This document shows positions 15,608 to 25,463 of a stretch of 64,000 nt of DNA, piece after piece (the stretch's first letter is position 1; every line of letters starts with the position of its first letter). The translations under genes were made by a program, and so were the position numbers. Origin of the DNA: Clostridium jeddahitimonense (lineage in GTDB: Bacteria; Bacillota; Clostridia; Clostridiales; Clostridiaceae); NCBI GenBank assembly GCA_000753455.2, contig LM994670.1, positions 1,103,005-1,167,004 of the forward strand, given 5' to 3'. A model generated the notes under the pieces. That model did not search any database and was not told where the DNA came from. It worked only from the letters and a program-made list of their open reading frames with translations.

Positions 15608-17473
15608 ATGACAAACAAAGAATTGGCTTCACAAATATTGGAGCATATAGGAGGAGAGGAAAATATAACGTTTTTAACTCATTGTGCCACTAGAATAAGG
15701 TTAAACTTAAAGGATGATAATAAGGCCGATGTGAAGGTTTTATCTAGATTAGAGGGGGTAATTACAGCTCAGAATAAGAGCGGGCAATTGCAGGTTGTAA
15801 TAGGAGCAAAAGTAAATGCCGTTTATGAAGAGTTAGAGAAGTTGGTTAAAATAACAGATCCAGTTGTTGAAGTAGATAAGAAAAAAACAAAAAGGAATCC
15901 TATAAATGCAGTAATAGAAACTGTTGCAGGAATATTTACACCAGTATTACCAGCCCTTATTGGATGCGGGATGTTGAAAAGTATACATGTAATACTTACT
16001 CAATATGGATTACTTGACCCAGCTTCAGGTGCTGCACAAGTTATTGCGATGGGAGGAGATTTAATCTTCTACTTTATGCCATTTTTCTTAGCTATAAGTG
16101 CTGCTAAGAAGTTTAGAACAAGTGAAATGTTATCTGTTTGCCTAGCAGCAGCGTATATGTATCCAACTATTCTAGATGCAGCAAAAGCAGTACCAGCAGG
16201 ACAAATGGGAAGTATTGATTTCTTTGGCTTACCAATATTGCTTGTAAAATATAGTAATACAGTTTTTCCAATAATAATGTCTGTATATGTGTTAAGCCTT
16301 ATTTACAAAAAGATAGACAAATTAATACCAGAAATGGTTAGGGTTATATTTACGCCAATGGTTATATTACTTATAATGTTACCACTTCAATTAATAGTTT
16401 TAGGACCAATAGGTTCATATGTAGGTGTTGGAATAGCAGAAGGTATAGAATTATTATTTGCTAAAGGTGGAATTTTCGCAGCATTTTTATTAGGTGCATT
16501 AAGACCGGTATTAGTTATGTTTGGATTGCATTATTCAATTGTACCGATTCAAGTACAACAATTAGCGGAACTTGGTAACTCAGTAGTGTATCCAAGTGCT
16601 GTCTTTTCAAACTTAGCTCAAGGGGGAGCAGCTATTGGAGTGTTTTTAATAGCTAAGAATAAGAAGATGAAATCAATAGCAGGTACAAGTGGATTTTCAG
16701 GATTATTAGGTATTACTGAACCAGCAATGTATGGTATTAACCTAAAGTATAAAAAGCCGTTTTATGCAGCAATGATTTCAGCAGGTATAGCATCAGCAAT
16801 ATTCTTTATGTTTGGTGGAACTTCAATAGCAATGGGGATGCCTGGAATATTTGCATTAGGAAATATTAAGGCAAATAGTTTTTTAGCTTTAGTATTAGCA
16901 GTATTAATATCAATATGCCTTTCAATTGTGTTAACAATGATTATGGGTATAGATGAAGAGATTGAAGAAACTACAAATGTAGAAGGAAATTCAAAATTAA
17001 AAGAAAAAACAGTATTGCAAGGTAACAATAAAATATTAAGTCCATTAAAAGGCAAAGTAAAGCCATTATCTGAAGTAAATGATAAAGTTTTTGCACAGGA
17101 AGTAATGGGCAAGGGAATTGCAATTGAACCATTAGAAGGTAAGGTATATGCTCCATTTGAAGGAACTGTAGATGCGATATTTAACACTAAACATGCTATA
17201 GGATTAAGATCAAATTCTGGAGTAGAAGTTTTAATTCATGTTGGAATAGATACAGTTAATTTAGAAGGTAAGCACTTTACAGCTCATGTTAAACAAGGAG
17301 ACAAAATAAAGCATAATGATTTATTAGTGGAGTTTGATATTGATGCAATAAAGAATGAAGGTTATGAAGTTATTACACCAGTAATAGTAACCAATCATGC
17401 AATGTATGAAGAGTTTATAGTAACTCGCAATAAAACAGTAGATAAGAACGACTTATTATTAGAAGTAAAATAA
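15608..17473 (+). CDS. bglP: beta-glucoside-specific PTS transporter, EIIBCA
   Basis: This 621-residue fusion has domain order B-C-A. EIIB has its phospho-Cys in THCATRIRLNL (residue 26). The EIIC membrane part covers about residues 100-450 with MFGLHYSIVPIQVQQLAE and GFSGLLGITEPAMYGI. EIIA at about 475-620 has VYAPFEGTVDAI and the active His in VLIHVGIDTVNLEG. It imports and phosphorylates beta-glucosides. The gene starts at ATG 15608 after AAGGAGA and is controlled by the preceding RAT. Confidence 0.92.
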   Translation: MTNKELASQILEHIGGEENITFLTHCATRIRLNLKDDNKADVKVLSRLEGVITAQNKSGQLQVVIGAKVNAVYEELEKLVKITDPVVEVDKKKTKRNPINAVIETVAGIFTPVLPALIGCGMLKSIHVILTQYGLLDPASGAAQVIAMGGDLIFYFMPFFLAISAAKKFRTSEMLSVCLAAAYMYPTILDAAKAVPAGQMGSIDFFGLPILLVKYSNTVFPIIMSVYVLSLIYKKIDKLIPEMVRVIFTPMVILLIMLPLQLIVLGPIGSYVGVGIAEGIELLFAKGGIFAAFLLGALRPVLVMFGLHYSIVPIQVQQLAELGNSVVYPSAVFSNLAQGGAAIGVFLIAKNKKMKSIAGTSGFSGLLGITEPAMYGINLKYKKPFYAAMISAGIASAIFFMFGGTSIAMGMPGIFALGNIKANSFLALVLAVLISICLSIVLTMIMGIDEEIEETTNVEGNSKLKEKTVLQGNNKILSPLKGKVKPLSEVNDKVFAQEVMGKGIAIEPLEGKVYAPFEGTVDAIFNTKHAIGLRSNSGVEVLIHVGIDTVNLEGKHFTAHVKQGDKIKHNDLLVEFDIDAIKNEGYEVITPVIVTNHAMYEEFIVTRNKTVDKNDLLLEVK

Positions 17474-17490
17474 TAAATAGTTAGATTTAG

Positions 17491-18969
<1,479 letters not shown>

Positions 18970-19000
18970 TTAATTTAAAAGAATTTGGGATTTTTATTGA

Positions 19001-19047
19001 AATAAGCTCTTAAAGGCATTAAATAAAGCCTTTAAGAGCTTATTATT
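19001..19047 (+). terminator. intrinsic terminator of the bgl operon
   Basis: A 17-bp stem AATAAGCTCTTAAAGGC / GCCTTTAAGAGCTTATT with U-rich tails on both sides. It can also serve the convergent minus-strand gene. Confidence 0.85.
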
Positions 19048-19088
19048 ATAAGTATTTAATTTTTATGATGATAAAGTATTAGTTAAAA

Positions 19089-20471
19089 CTATTCAATTGA
19101 ATCCATAATATCTTTAGTAAGGCTTTCAAGGATAGAATGGGAATTAACATTCCATTCATTAATAGAATTTATGTTATCTGAAATATATTTATAAGTATAT
19201 TCAATTGCATCATTTATTTCGGCTATATTATAATCATAAACTATATCAATTTTATCAATAGATATTAATGTTTTAGCTACTTGTAACTGTATAGCTTCAT
19301 CAATTATATTAAAGTCATCATTAAAAGCATTTATTAATATTTCTTTTTGCTTATTTATATACTTAGATTCTGTATAATTTAATTTAAGAAAGGATAAGAA
19401 TTTCTCAAAGTCGCCAACATTATTAAGTGGTTCTAGAGCAAAAAGTATTCTAAAAAATAAATTCCAACTAAATTCAGTATTTATAACACCTTCAAAATAT
19501 TTACCTAAAGTTTTTGAAAATGAGTTATTATAAACTGGTTTTCTTTCAAAATTTAAATTAGAATCAAAGTCAATGTTTTCGTCAGAAATTTGATTTAATC
19601 TATTAAGAGCATTTATTAAAATTTCTGTAGATTCAGAATCAGACTTGTTGTCATCTGCAAAAAAAGTATATCTTACAATAGTTTCACAAGAATCTTTAAA
19701 GTCAATAATCATATTAATAGAATCTTTCATTTTTCTAGAGAATAAATCATAAATAAGTTTAGAAACTATTTCTTCTAAATGCTTCTTTCTAGAACTAGAG
19801 TCTTTATTCTTTTTAGATTCAACGTGATTTAGCACTGTTAACAGTTGCTTATCTATCATAGTCAAACTATTCTTTATTGAATTCATGAGATCCTTTAAAA
19901 ATTGATCTTCTATAATATAGTGAGAATTTTTATATATTATTTGATGTTCAATTTCACCCCAAAACATATTAACTAATGATTTTATTTGTAGTTCGAATGG
20001 AATGGTAATATCATTGTAAATATACTTACCATCAAGTCTATATATTGTAAAACCATTCTTTTGCTTTTGAGGTTGTTTCCCTGAAAGTTTAAGAAGTATA
20101 TTTGTATATTTTTCATTAAAAAAGTAATCTTCATTATATTTTCTGTTAAAATATTTTTTTAGGAAACGATATATATTTTTTTCATCATCACCAAATTTAC
20201 ACTCTATTCTAATTCCAATTAAATCACTTAAGTTATATATAAGCTGGTTTGCATCAGGAAACTTTTTGTAATAACGGTTTCTAAGTATTTTTTCTCTTAA
20301 GCTTTTGCTAGATTTAACTCTACAGCTTATATTAGTAAAGTCACAGGCACTATTGCTTAATATATCTGAAAATGCTTCCTCTAGAGGAATGCAGCATTCC
20401 TCCAAGAAATCTGATTTATCATTTAACTCGTTAATAGCTATATCTAAATATTCAAATTCTTTTATGCTCAA
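19089..20471 (-). CDS. RelA/SpoT synthetase-domain protein with long C-terminal extension
   Basis: Residues about 45-185 form a (p)ppGpp-synthetase-like domain: RVKSSKSLREK (Arg51, Lys53, Lys61) for nucleotide binding, DLIGIRIE (Asp83, Arg88), and FELQIKSLVNMFWGEIEH (Glu160, Gln162, Glu175-His176). The usual GYRSYH segment reads NGFTIYRLDG, so that region is divergent. There is no HD hydrolase domain. The remaining 270 residues are helical and unrecognised. The start is TTG 20471 after GAGGTG. The gene follows a sirtuin gene by 29 nt. It may make an alarmone or pyrophosphorylate another target. Confidence 0.72.
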   Translation of the reverse strand: MSIKEFEYLDIAINELNDKSDFLEECCIPLEEAFSDILSNSACDFTNISCRVKSSKSLREKILRNRYYKKFPDANQLIYNLSDLIGIRIECKFGDDEKNIYRFLKKYFNRKYNEDYFFNEKYTNILLKLSGKQPQKQKNGFTIYRLDGKYIYNDITIPFELQIKSLVNMFWGEIEHQIIYKNSHYIIEDQFLKDLMNSIKNSLTMIDKQLLTVLNHVESKKNKDSSSRKKHLEEIVSKLIYDLFSRKMKDSINMIIDFKDSCETIVRYTFFADDNKSDSESTEILINALNRLNQISDENIDFDSNLNFERKPVYNNSFSKTLGKYFEGVINTEFSWNLFFRILFALEPLNNVGDFEKFLSFLKLNYTESKYINKQKEILINAFNDDFNIIDEAIQLQVAKTLISIDKIDIVYDYNIAEINDAIEYTYKYISDNINSINEWNVNSHSILESLTKDIMDSIE

Positions 20472-20500
20472 GTTTGCACCTCAATTTCTTATGTGTTTTT

Positions 20501-21238
20501 TTATAACAATTCTACAGCACTTGAAAGTACTTTACCGATACTATCTCTTATAACAAGATTAGCTTTTTTATCAGCAGTAGTTTCGCTTTTATTTATTAAG
20601 ATTAGATTATTTCCACGGAAATAATTAATAAGTCCGGCAGCTGGATAAACAACAAGTGATGTACCCCCAATAATTAATGTATCTGCATTAGCAATTGCAC
20701 TAACAGCACCCCTAATTACATTATCATCTAATCCTTCTTCGTAAAGAACAACATCAGGCTTTACAGAGCCTCCACATTTAGTACAAGTAGGAACTCCTAT
20801 AGACTCTAAAATGAAGTTTTCATCATAAAATTCATGACATTTTACACAGTAATTTCTACAGATTGAACCATGAAGTTCAAAAACATTTTTTGAGCCAGCA
20901 GTTTGATGAAGACCATCAATATTTTGAGTTACGATTGCTTTTATTTTACCTATTTTTTCTAATTTAGCTAAAGCTATATGTCCAGGATTAGGTTTTGCAT
21001 TAGGATAAATTAGTTTCGCTTTATAAAAGTTAAAGAATTCTTCAGGATATCTCATATAAAAGGAGTGAGATACTAATTGTTCAGGGGTAAAGGTTAAATT
21101 AAGTTTTTCATTAAATAAGCCATTTGAACTTCTAAAGTCAGGAATTCCACTCTCTGTTGACATCCCAGCTCCTCCAAAGAATACTATGTTATTACTATTT
21201 TTTAATATAGTTGATAATTCTTCAATTTTACTATTCAT
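20501..21238 (-). CDS. cobB: NAD-dependent protein deacylase (sirtuin)
   Basis: A complete 245-residue class U/III-like sirtuin: VFFGGAGMSTESGIPDFRS (NAD-binding loop), VTQNIDGLHQTAGS with the catalytic His in LHGSICRNYC, and a zinc ribbon of CVKC and CTKC. GGTSLVVYPAAGLIN and LILINKSET complete the Rossmann fold. It removes acyl groups from lysines using NAD+. GGAGATGAT precedes the ATG. It is the first gene of a two-gene minus-strand unit with the RelA/SpoT-domain gene, an uncommon pairing. Confidence 0.93.
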   Translation of the reverse strand: MNSKIEELSTILKNSNNIVFFGGAGMSTESGIPDFRSSNGLFNEKLNLTFTPEQLVSHSFYMRYPEEFFNFYKAKLIYPNAKPNPGHIALAKLEKIGKIKAIVTQNIDGLHQTAGSKNVFELHGSICRNYCVKCHEFYDENFILESIGVPTCTKCGGSVKPDVVLYEEGLDDNVIRGAVSAIANADTLIIGGTSLVVYPAAGLINYFRGNNLILINKSETTADKKANLVIRDSIGKVLSSAVELL

Positions 21239-21511
21239 TAAATCATCTCCATGAAATCTTATATATTTTTATTATTACACAAATAAAGAGAAAAATAAAA
21301 TATATGTATTGAATTATAGCCTATGCTACACTTATTATTAGGTGGAAAGCATGCATAAGGAATATGTATATGAAAATGAACTTTCTGATGCTGCAATATT
21401 ATTGTAGCTCACCCTATGGGGTAATGGTAGTCATTGAGGCTTAAAATAAATATTCTAAAAATATTTTACTTACATTCATCTTTAAAAAAGTGATAAAATA
21501 ATAATACAACG
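21239..21511. other. intergenic region with a possible 18-codon reading frame
   Basis: Between the sirtuin gene and the first CarD leader there is no full gene. A short frame at 21351-21407 starts MHKEYVYENELSDAAILL and ends TAG; it is preceded by AGGTGG at a good distance (21340-21345). It may be a leader peptide, a tiny protein or the remnant of a decayed gene. Nothing else in this stretch looks structured. Confidence 0.3.
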
Positions 21512-21563
21512 AGTAGTTTTAACAACGTAAGTCCAGTTGTTAGAGCTACTTTTTTTATTTTTA
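21495..21563 (+). promoter_or_regulatory. terminator-like leader of first CarD gene
   Basis: A 15-bp stem AGTAGTTTTAACAAC (21512-21526) / GTTGTTAGAGCTACT (21536-21550) has a 9-nt loop and is followed by TTTTTTTATTTTT. It lies about 10 nt after a candidate -10 box (GATAAAAT) and about 100 nt before the ATG, so it sits inside the 5' leader rather than after a gene. It resembles an attenuator and is closely matched by the second CarD leader. Confidence 0.75.
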
Positions 21564-21652
21564 ATATGATTATTAGCTGCTTTAGTCGAAGGTTATAAAG
21601 TTTTTTAATACGCTAAAAGCAAGTAGTAAATGTTAAGAAGGGAGAAGATTAA

Positions 21653-22159
21653 ATGTTTAAAGTTAATGATTATATAATGTATGGAACTACAGGTGTTTGT
21701 AAAATAATAGAGATAAAAAAGGAAAAGTTTTTAGGTAGACAAGAGATGGAATACTATATATTAGAACCAGTTTATTCTAAAAATACAGTAATTAAAATAC
21801 CAGTTGATAATACTACTATTAAGATGAGAGAAGTACTGTCTAAAGAGGATATAGAAGAATTGATAAATCTTATTCCAAACATCGAGACAGAGTGGATTAA
21901 TGATGATAAAATTAGAAGTGAGCATTTTAAGACTATGTTAAAAAGTGGTGATTGTGAGGATTTAATTGCTTTGATAAGAACTATATATTTAAATAAAAAA
22001 GATAGAAAATCACTAGGTAAGAAATTATATAAAGTTGATGATGAAATAATGCAAGCGGCAGAAAAGTTGCTAAATGAAGAGGTTGCATTTGTATTAGGCA
22101 TTGATTCTAAAGCGGTTCCTAAGTATATATCAAGTCATATTAAGGAACAGAATATATAG
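21653..22159 (+). CDS. CarD/CdnL family transcription regulator (copy 1)
   Basis: The 168-residue protein begins FKVNDYIMYGTTGVCKIIEI, the Tudor-like RNA polymerase interaction domain of CarD/CdnL/TRCF. YYILEPVYSKNTVIKIPVDN continues this domain to about residue 60. The C-terminal helical part (LIRTIYLNKKDRKSLGKKL, then AEKLLNEEVAFVLGI) is the DNA-contacting half. Such proteins bind the RNA polymerase beta subunit and stabilise promoter open complexes. A near-identical layout follows downstream as a paralogue. Confidence 0.88.
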   Translation: MFKVNDYIMYGTTGVCKIIEIKKEKFLGRQEMEYYILEPVYSKNTVIKIPVDNTTIKMREVLSKEDIEELINLIPNIETEWINDDKIRSEHFKTMLKSGDCEDLIALIRTIYLNKKDRKSLGKKLYKVDDEIMQAAEKLLNEEVAFVLGIDSKAVPKYISSHIKEQNI

Positions 22160-22175
22160 GTGGTAAATATTTGTT

Positions 22176-22268
22176 TAGATTAAAGTTATAAAGTGTGGTA
22201 TAATAGAATTACAGCAAGTAGTTTTAATAACTTCGTTAAGGTTGTTAAAACTATTTTTTTTATTTTTA
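22176..22268 (+). promoter_or_regulatory. promoter and terminator-like leader of second CarD gene
   Basis: TATAAT (22199-22204) is followed within 13 nt by a 15-bp stem AGTAGTTTTAATAAC (22217-22231) / GTTGTTAAAACTATT (22241-22255), with a 9-nt loop and a T-rich tail. Compared with the first leader, base changes fall where G-U or A-U pairing is kept. The hairpin is about 60 nt before the ATG, so it is in the leader. Termination here would shut off the gene unless relieved. Confidence 0.78.
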
Positions 22269-22312
22269 AAATTGCCACAATTAAAATCCAAATTAAGGAT
22301 GGAGGTGTTTTG

Positions 22313-22807
22313 ATGTTTAAAATCAATGAACACATAATGTATGGAAATGTAGGAGTTTGTCAGGTAGTAGATATAACTAATGAGAAGTTTGCAAATAATA
22401 TGCAAAGGGAGTGTTATGTTCTAGATCCTATTTATTCTAAGAATACAGTAATAAAAATTCCTGTAGATAATGAAAGAATTGCAATGAGAAGGATTCTTTC
22501 AAAAGAAGAAATAACTTCATTAATTAATGACATAAATAATAGAGAAGTTTTATGTATAGAAGATGATAAAAAGAGAAATGAACAATTTAAGTCTATGCTT
22601 AAAACAGGAAAGTGTGAAGAGTTAATTACAATAATAAGAAGTATAGATTTAGATAGGCAAAATAAACAGGCTATAGGTAAAAAGTTAAGTAAAGGTGATG
22701 ATGAAATAATTCAAATAGCAGAGAAACTATTAAGTGAAGAATTTTCTGTTATCTATGATATATCACCAGAAGAAGTTACTGATTATATAAAAGAAAATAT
22801 AGTTTAA
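22313..22807 (+). CDS. CarD/CdnL family transcription regulator (copy 2)
   Basis: ATG 22313 follows GGAGGTG and gives 164 residues. FKINEHIMYGNVGVCQVVDI and CYVLDPIYSKNTVIKIPVDN mark the RNA polymerase interaction domain. The C-terminal half, IIRSIDLDRQNKQAIGKKL and AEKLLSEEFSVIYDI, parallels copy 1. The two genes are clearly an old tandem duplication. Each has its own promoter and leader hairpin, so they may be expressed under different conditions. Confidence 0.88.
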   Translation: MFKINEHIMYGNVGVCQVVDITNEKFANNMQRECYVLDPIYSKNTVIKIPVDNERIAMRRILSKEEITSLINDINNREVLCIEDDKKRNEQFKSMLKTGKCEELITIIRSIDLDRQNKQAIGKKLSKGDDEIIQIAEKLLSEEFSVIYDISPEEVTDYIKENIV

Positions 22808-22863
22808 TATATAGGATTATCATAAAAACATAAGAAAATAGAACAATTATATTTACAAAATAG

Positions 22864-22898
22864 AAAAAAGCTATAAGTAATTTTATAGCTTTTTTTCT
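22864..22898 (+). terminator. intrinsic terminator of CarD copy 2
   Basis: AAAAAGCTATAA / TTATAGCTTTTT with a short loop and a T7 tail. Confidence 0.8.
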
Positions 22899-22904
22899 AT
22901 ATGA

Positions 22905-23477
22905 TTAATTACCATTTATAACAACTTCAAGGTTACCTGTATAAGGATCTATAATGAGACCGTGAATATTTATATCTTTAGGGATTAGCGGGTGATTTTT
23001 TATTAAAGACACACTTTCCATTATAGAATCTTCTACAGATTCAAATCCATGTAACCATTTATTAATTTCGATTCCACAATTATTTATTGTTGATATTGTA
23101 TTAGTAGATATCCCTCTCTCTACCATTTTATTTATAAGGCTATCAGTATCTAGGTTGCTCATTCCACAACCATGATGCCCAATAACCATTATATCTTTTG
23201 CATCAAATTCGTAAACAGCAACAATTATACTTCTAATAATGCTTCCAAAGGGATGCATAACTGTAGCACCTGCATTTTTTATTATTTTGGCATCACCATT
23301 TTTTATATTTAGTGCTTTAGGTAATAACTCTGTTAATCTTGTATCCATACATGATAAAATAACCATTTTTTTATTAGGATTTTTTGTTGATTCAAACTCT
23401 TTATAATCTTCATTAGCTACGAACTTCTTGTTGTATAATAAGATTTCATCTAATCTACTTAAATTATTAAAATTCAT
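22905..23477 (-). CDS. beta-class carbonic anhydrase
   Basis: The 190-residue enzyme has the zinc-site motifs VILSCMDTRLTELLP (Cys, Asp-Arg) and VIGHHGCGMSNLD (His, Cys). KNAGATVMHPFGSIIRSI is the conserved middle. It interconverts CO2 and bicarbonate in the cytosol. I start at the ATG complementary to 23475-23477, because GAGGTG then lies 6 nt upstream; an earlier GTG would overlap this site. The gene is convergent with the CarD genes. Confidence 0.9.
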   Translation of the reverse strand: MNFNNLSRLDEILLYNKKFVANEDYKEFESTKNPNKKMVILSCMDTRLTELLPKALNIKNGDAKIIKNAGATVMHPFGSIIRSIIVAVYEFDAKDIMVIGHHGCGMSNLDTDSLINKMVERGISTNTISTINNCGIEINKWLHGFESVEDSIMESVSLIKNHPLIPKDINIHGLIIDPYTGNLEVVINGN

Positions 23478-23690
23478 AAGAAACACCTCAAATATATTTG
23501 AATATTGAAATATATTATATACTAGTCAGCAATTTAATTCTATATTATTAATATTTAAGTTTTGTTAATTTTTTAGAATAATAAATAAAGATAATTAATA
23601 TTATAGTAAATAAACGGAGAGACTTTATTATATAAATAATATGTATTATATTCAGTATATATTAAGCAATTGTATGGGAGGGGAAATTAA

Positions 23691-23894
23691 ATGAAAAATA
23701 ATGAAAAAATATTATTAGGAACTGCTTGCTTTTTAGGGGGAGTAGTAGCTGGATTTTTGATTGCGCCTATTAAAAAAGGTGTTTATTGTGGAAACAATAA
23801 TGGGAATTGTGTTGGAGCGAAGGAAGACTTAGAAGAAATTATAGACCAAAATTTAGATAATGAAGAATTAGTTCAAGAAGCTAAGGAAGAGTAA
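23691..23894 (+). CDS. small membrane-anchored protein
   Basis: A 67-residue protein with one hydrophobic segment (LLGTACFLGGVVAGFLIAPIK) near the N-terminus. A Cys/Asn-rich turn (CGNNNGNCVG) and an acidic helix (EDLEEIIDQNLDNEELVQEA) follow. The GxxxGFLIAPxxG pattern resembles YtxH-like small general-stress membrane proteins, but the similarity is weak. GGGAGGGG precedes the start. The gene is single, ending at a bidirectional hairpin. Confidence 0.65.
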   Translation: MKNNEKILLGTACFLGGVVAGFLIAPIKKGVYCGNNNGNCVGAKEDLEEIIDQNLDNEELVQEAKEE

Positions 23895-23901
23895 ATTATA
23901 A

Positions 23902-23930
23902 AAGGCAAGTCATTATTTTGACTTGCCTTC
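23902..23930. terminator. bidirectional terminator
   Basis: AAGGCAAGTCA (23902-23912) / TGACTTGCCTT (23919-23929) between the small membrane gene and the convergent MATE gene. Confidence 0.75.
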
Positions 23931-23937
23931 TATAATT

Positions 23938-25296
23938 TTAAGCAGTAACTTCATCTGAAGTATCATATTTAGCTAATAATTTTTTTATTGTTCTATGATA
24001 ATATAGTGTTAAAGGTACAGATGCAGCTATCCAAGCTATTGGATCTGCCAAGCATATACCAAAGAATCCCCAAAATGCTGGAAGTGTAAATGCCACTAAA
24101 GCTCTAGCTCCAAGTTCTGCAACACCAGCCATCATAGGAACAAAACTTTCTCCTATACCTTGTAGGGCGTTTCTAAATATAAATATTAATCCTAAAGGTA
24201 TAAAGAATATTCCAGATACAGTAAGAACTTGTTTTGAGTAAGCTATGATTTGAGCATCTGGATTTTCTATAAATAATTTAACAAATTGAGTACCAAAAGC
24301 TATAAGTACAAACCCTGAAATTATGCTAGTTATTATAGAAATCTTAACAGCTTTATTAACACCATCTTTTATACGGTCATATCTTTTTGCACCAAGATTT
24401 TGTCCACAATAAGTTGCCATTGTTACACCATAAGTAACTGCTGGTTGCATTACTAGTTGTAGTGCTTTTGATGAAGCAGTATATGCTGCTATAACAGTTG
24501 ATCCTAAAACATTTAATGCACCTTGAACTGTAATTAAACCTAATGCAGTTATTGAAAATTGTAATGCCATAGGAATACCAATTTTTAAATGTTTGATATA
24601 CATACTCTTTTTAACGTTGTAATCTTTTCTTGATAATTTTAAAATTGCATATTTCTTTAAGATGTATATGAAGCAAAGTATAGCAGATACACCTTGAGAG
24701 ATAATAGTTGCATATGCAGCACCAGCTACTCCCATCTTAAAGTTTATTATAAACACTAAGTCTAATACTATGTTTAGTATAGAAGAAATTATTAAGAAGT
24801 ACAATGGAGATTTACTATCACCAAGAGCTCTTAATATACTTGCCATCATATTATAAGCAACTGTAGTTACTATACCAGCAAATATTATTGCCACATAGAT
24901 ATATGCATCATTAAAAATATTATCAGGAGTATTCATTAAATGAAGCAATGGTTTAGCTGCTATTAAGCTAGTTGTAGTTAATATTACAACTAATGCTGCA
25001 CATAATACCACTGAGCTTGAAACGGCTTTACGTAATCCCTTCTCATCATTAGCTCCAAAACGTTGAGATACCATAACGGAAAAACCACTAGTTAAACCTA
25101 ATGCAAATCCATTTATTAAAAATACTAATGAACCAGTAGATCCAACAGCAGCTAATGCATCAACACCAACAAATCTACCAACTATTATCGTATCCACCAT
25201 GCTATAAAACTGCTGGAATACATTTCCTATTAATAAAGGTATAGAGAAAAGCAAAATATGCTTTACTGGACTACCTTGAGTCATATCTTTAGTCAT
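23938..25296 (-). CDS. MATE family efflux transporter
   Basis: A 452-residue protein with twelve hydrophobic segments. The N-terminus TQGSPVKHILLFSIPLLIGN followed by VFQQFYSMVDTIIVGRFVG is diagnostic of the MATE family. ASILRALGDSKSPLYFL and the second-half counterpart RNALQGIGESFVPMMAGV show the internal pseudo-repeat. It probably exports drugs or metabolites using a Na+ or H+ gradient. GGGGAGG lies upstream in gene orientation. The substrate is unknown. Confidence 0.92.
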   Translation of the reverse strand: MTKDMTQGSPVKHILLFSIPLLIGNVFQQFYSMVDTIIVGRFVGVDALAAVGSTGSLVFLINGFALGLTSGFSVMVSQRFGANDEKGLRKAVSSSVVLCAALVVILTTTSLIAAKPLLHLMNTPDNIFNDAYIYVAIIFAGIVTTVAYNMMASILRALGDSKSPLYFLIISSILNIVLDLVFIINFKMGVAGAAYATIISQGVSAILCFIYILKKYAILKLSRKDYNVKKSMYIKHLKIGIPMALQFSITALGLITVQGALNVLGSTVIAAYTASSKALQLVMQPAVTYGVTMATYCGQNLGAKRYDRIKDGVNKAVKISIITSIISGFVLIAFGTQFVKLFIENPDAQIIAYSKQVLTVSGIFFIPLGLIFIFRNALQGIGESFVPMMAGVAELGARALVAFTLPAFWGFFGICLADPIAWIAASVPLTLYYHRTIKKLLAKYDTSDEVTA

Positions 25297-25463
25297 CTTT
25301 AAACCTCCCCAAATAATTAAATTAATTTATTTCACAATTACATAGAATACCATCTTTCTATCCTTTAAACAAGAAGAAAAAAACAATTTTCACAAAATGA
25401 AAATATTATGATATTATGAGTAAAATAGATGGTAATATAAGTTAAGAAAAGTAAGGTGATGAG

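Noticed and set aside
16762..17187. Minus-strand reading frames inside the PTS gene
   Set aside because: They are antisense to a complete PTS EIIBCA protein and have no ribosome binding site or family resemblance.
20501..21238. SIR2 antiphage defence protein
   Set aside because: It is a complete canonical deacylase with a zinc ribbon and deacetylase loops, not a defence-type SIR2 fusion; no other defence genes are adjacent.
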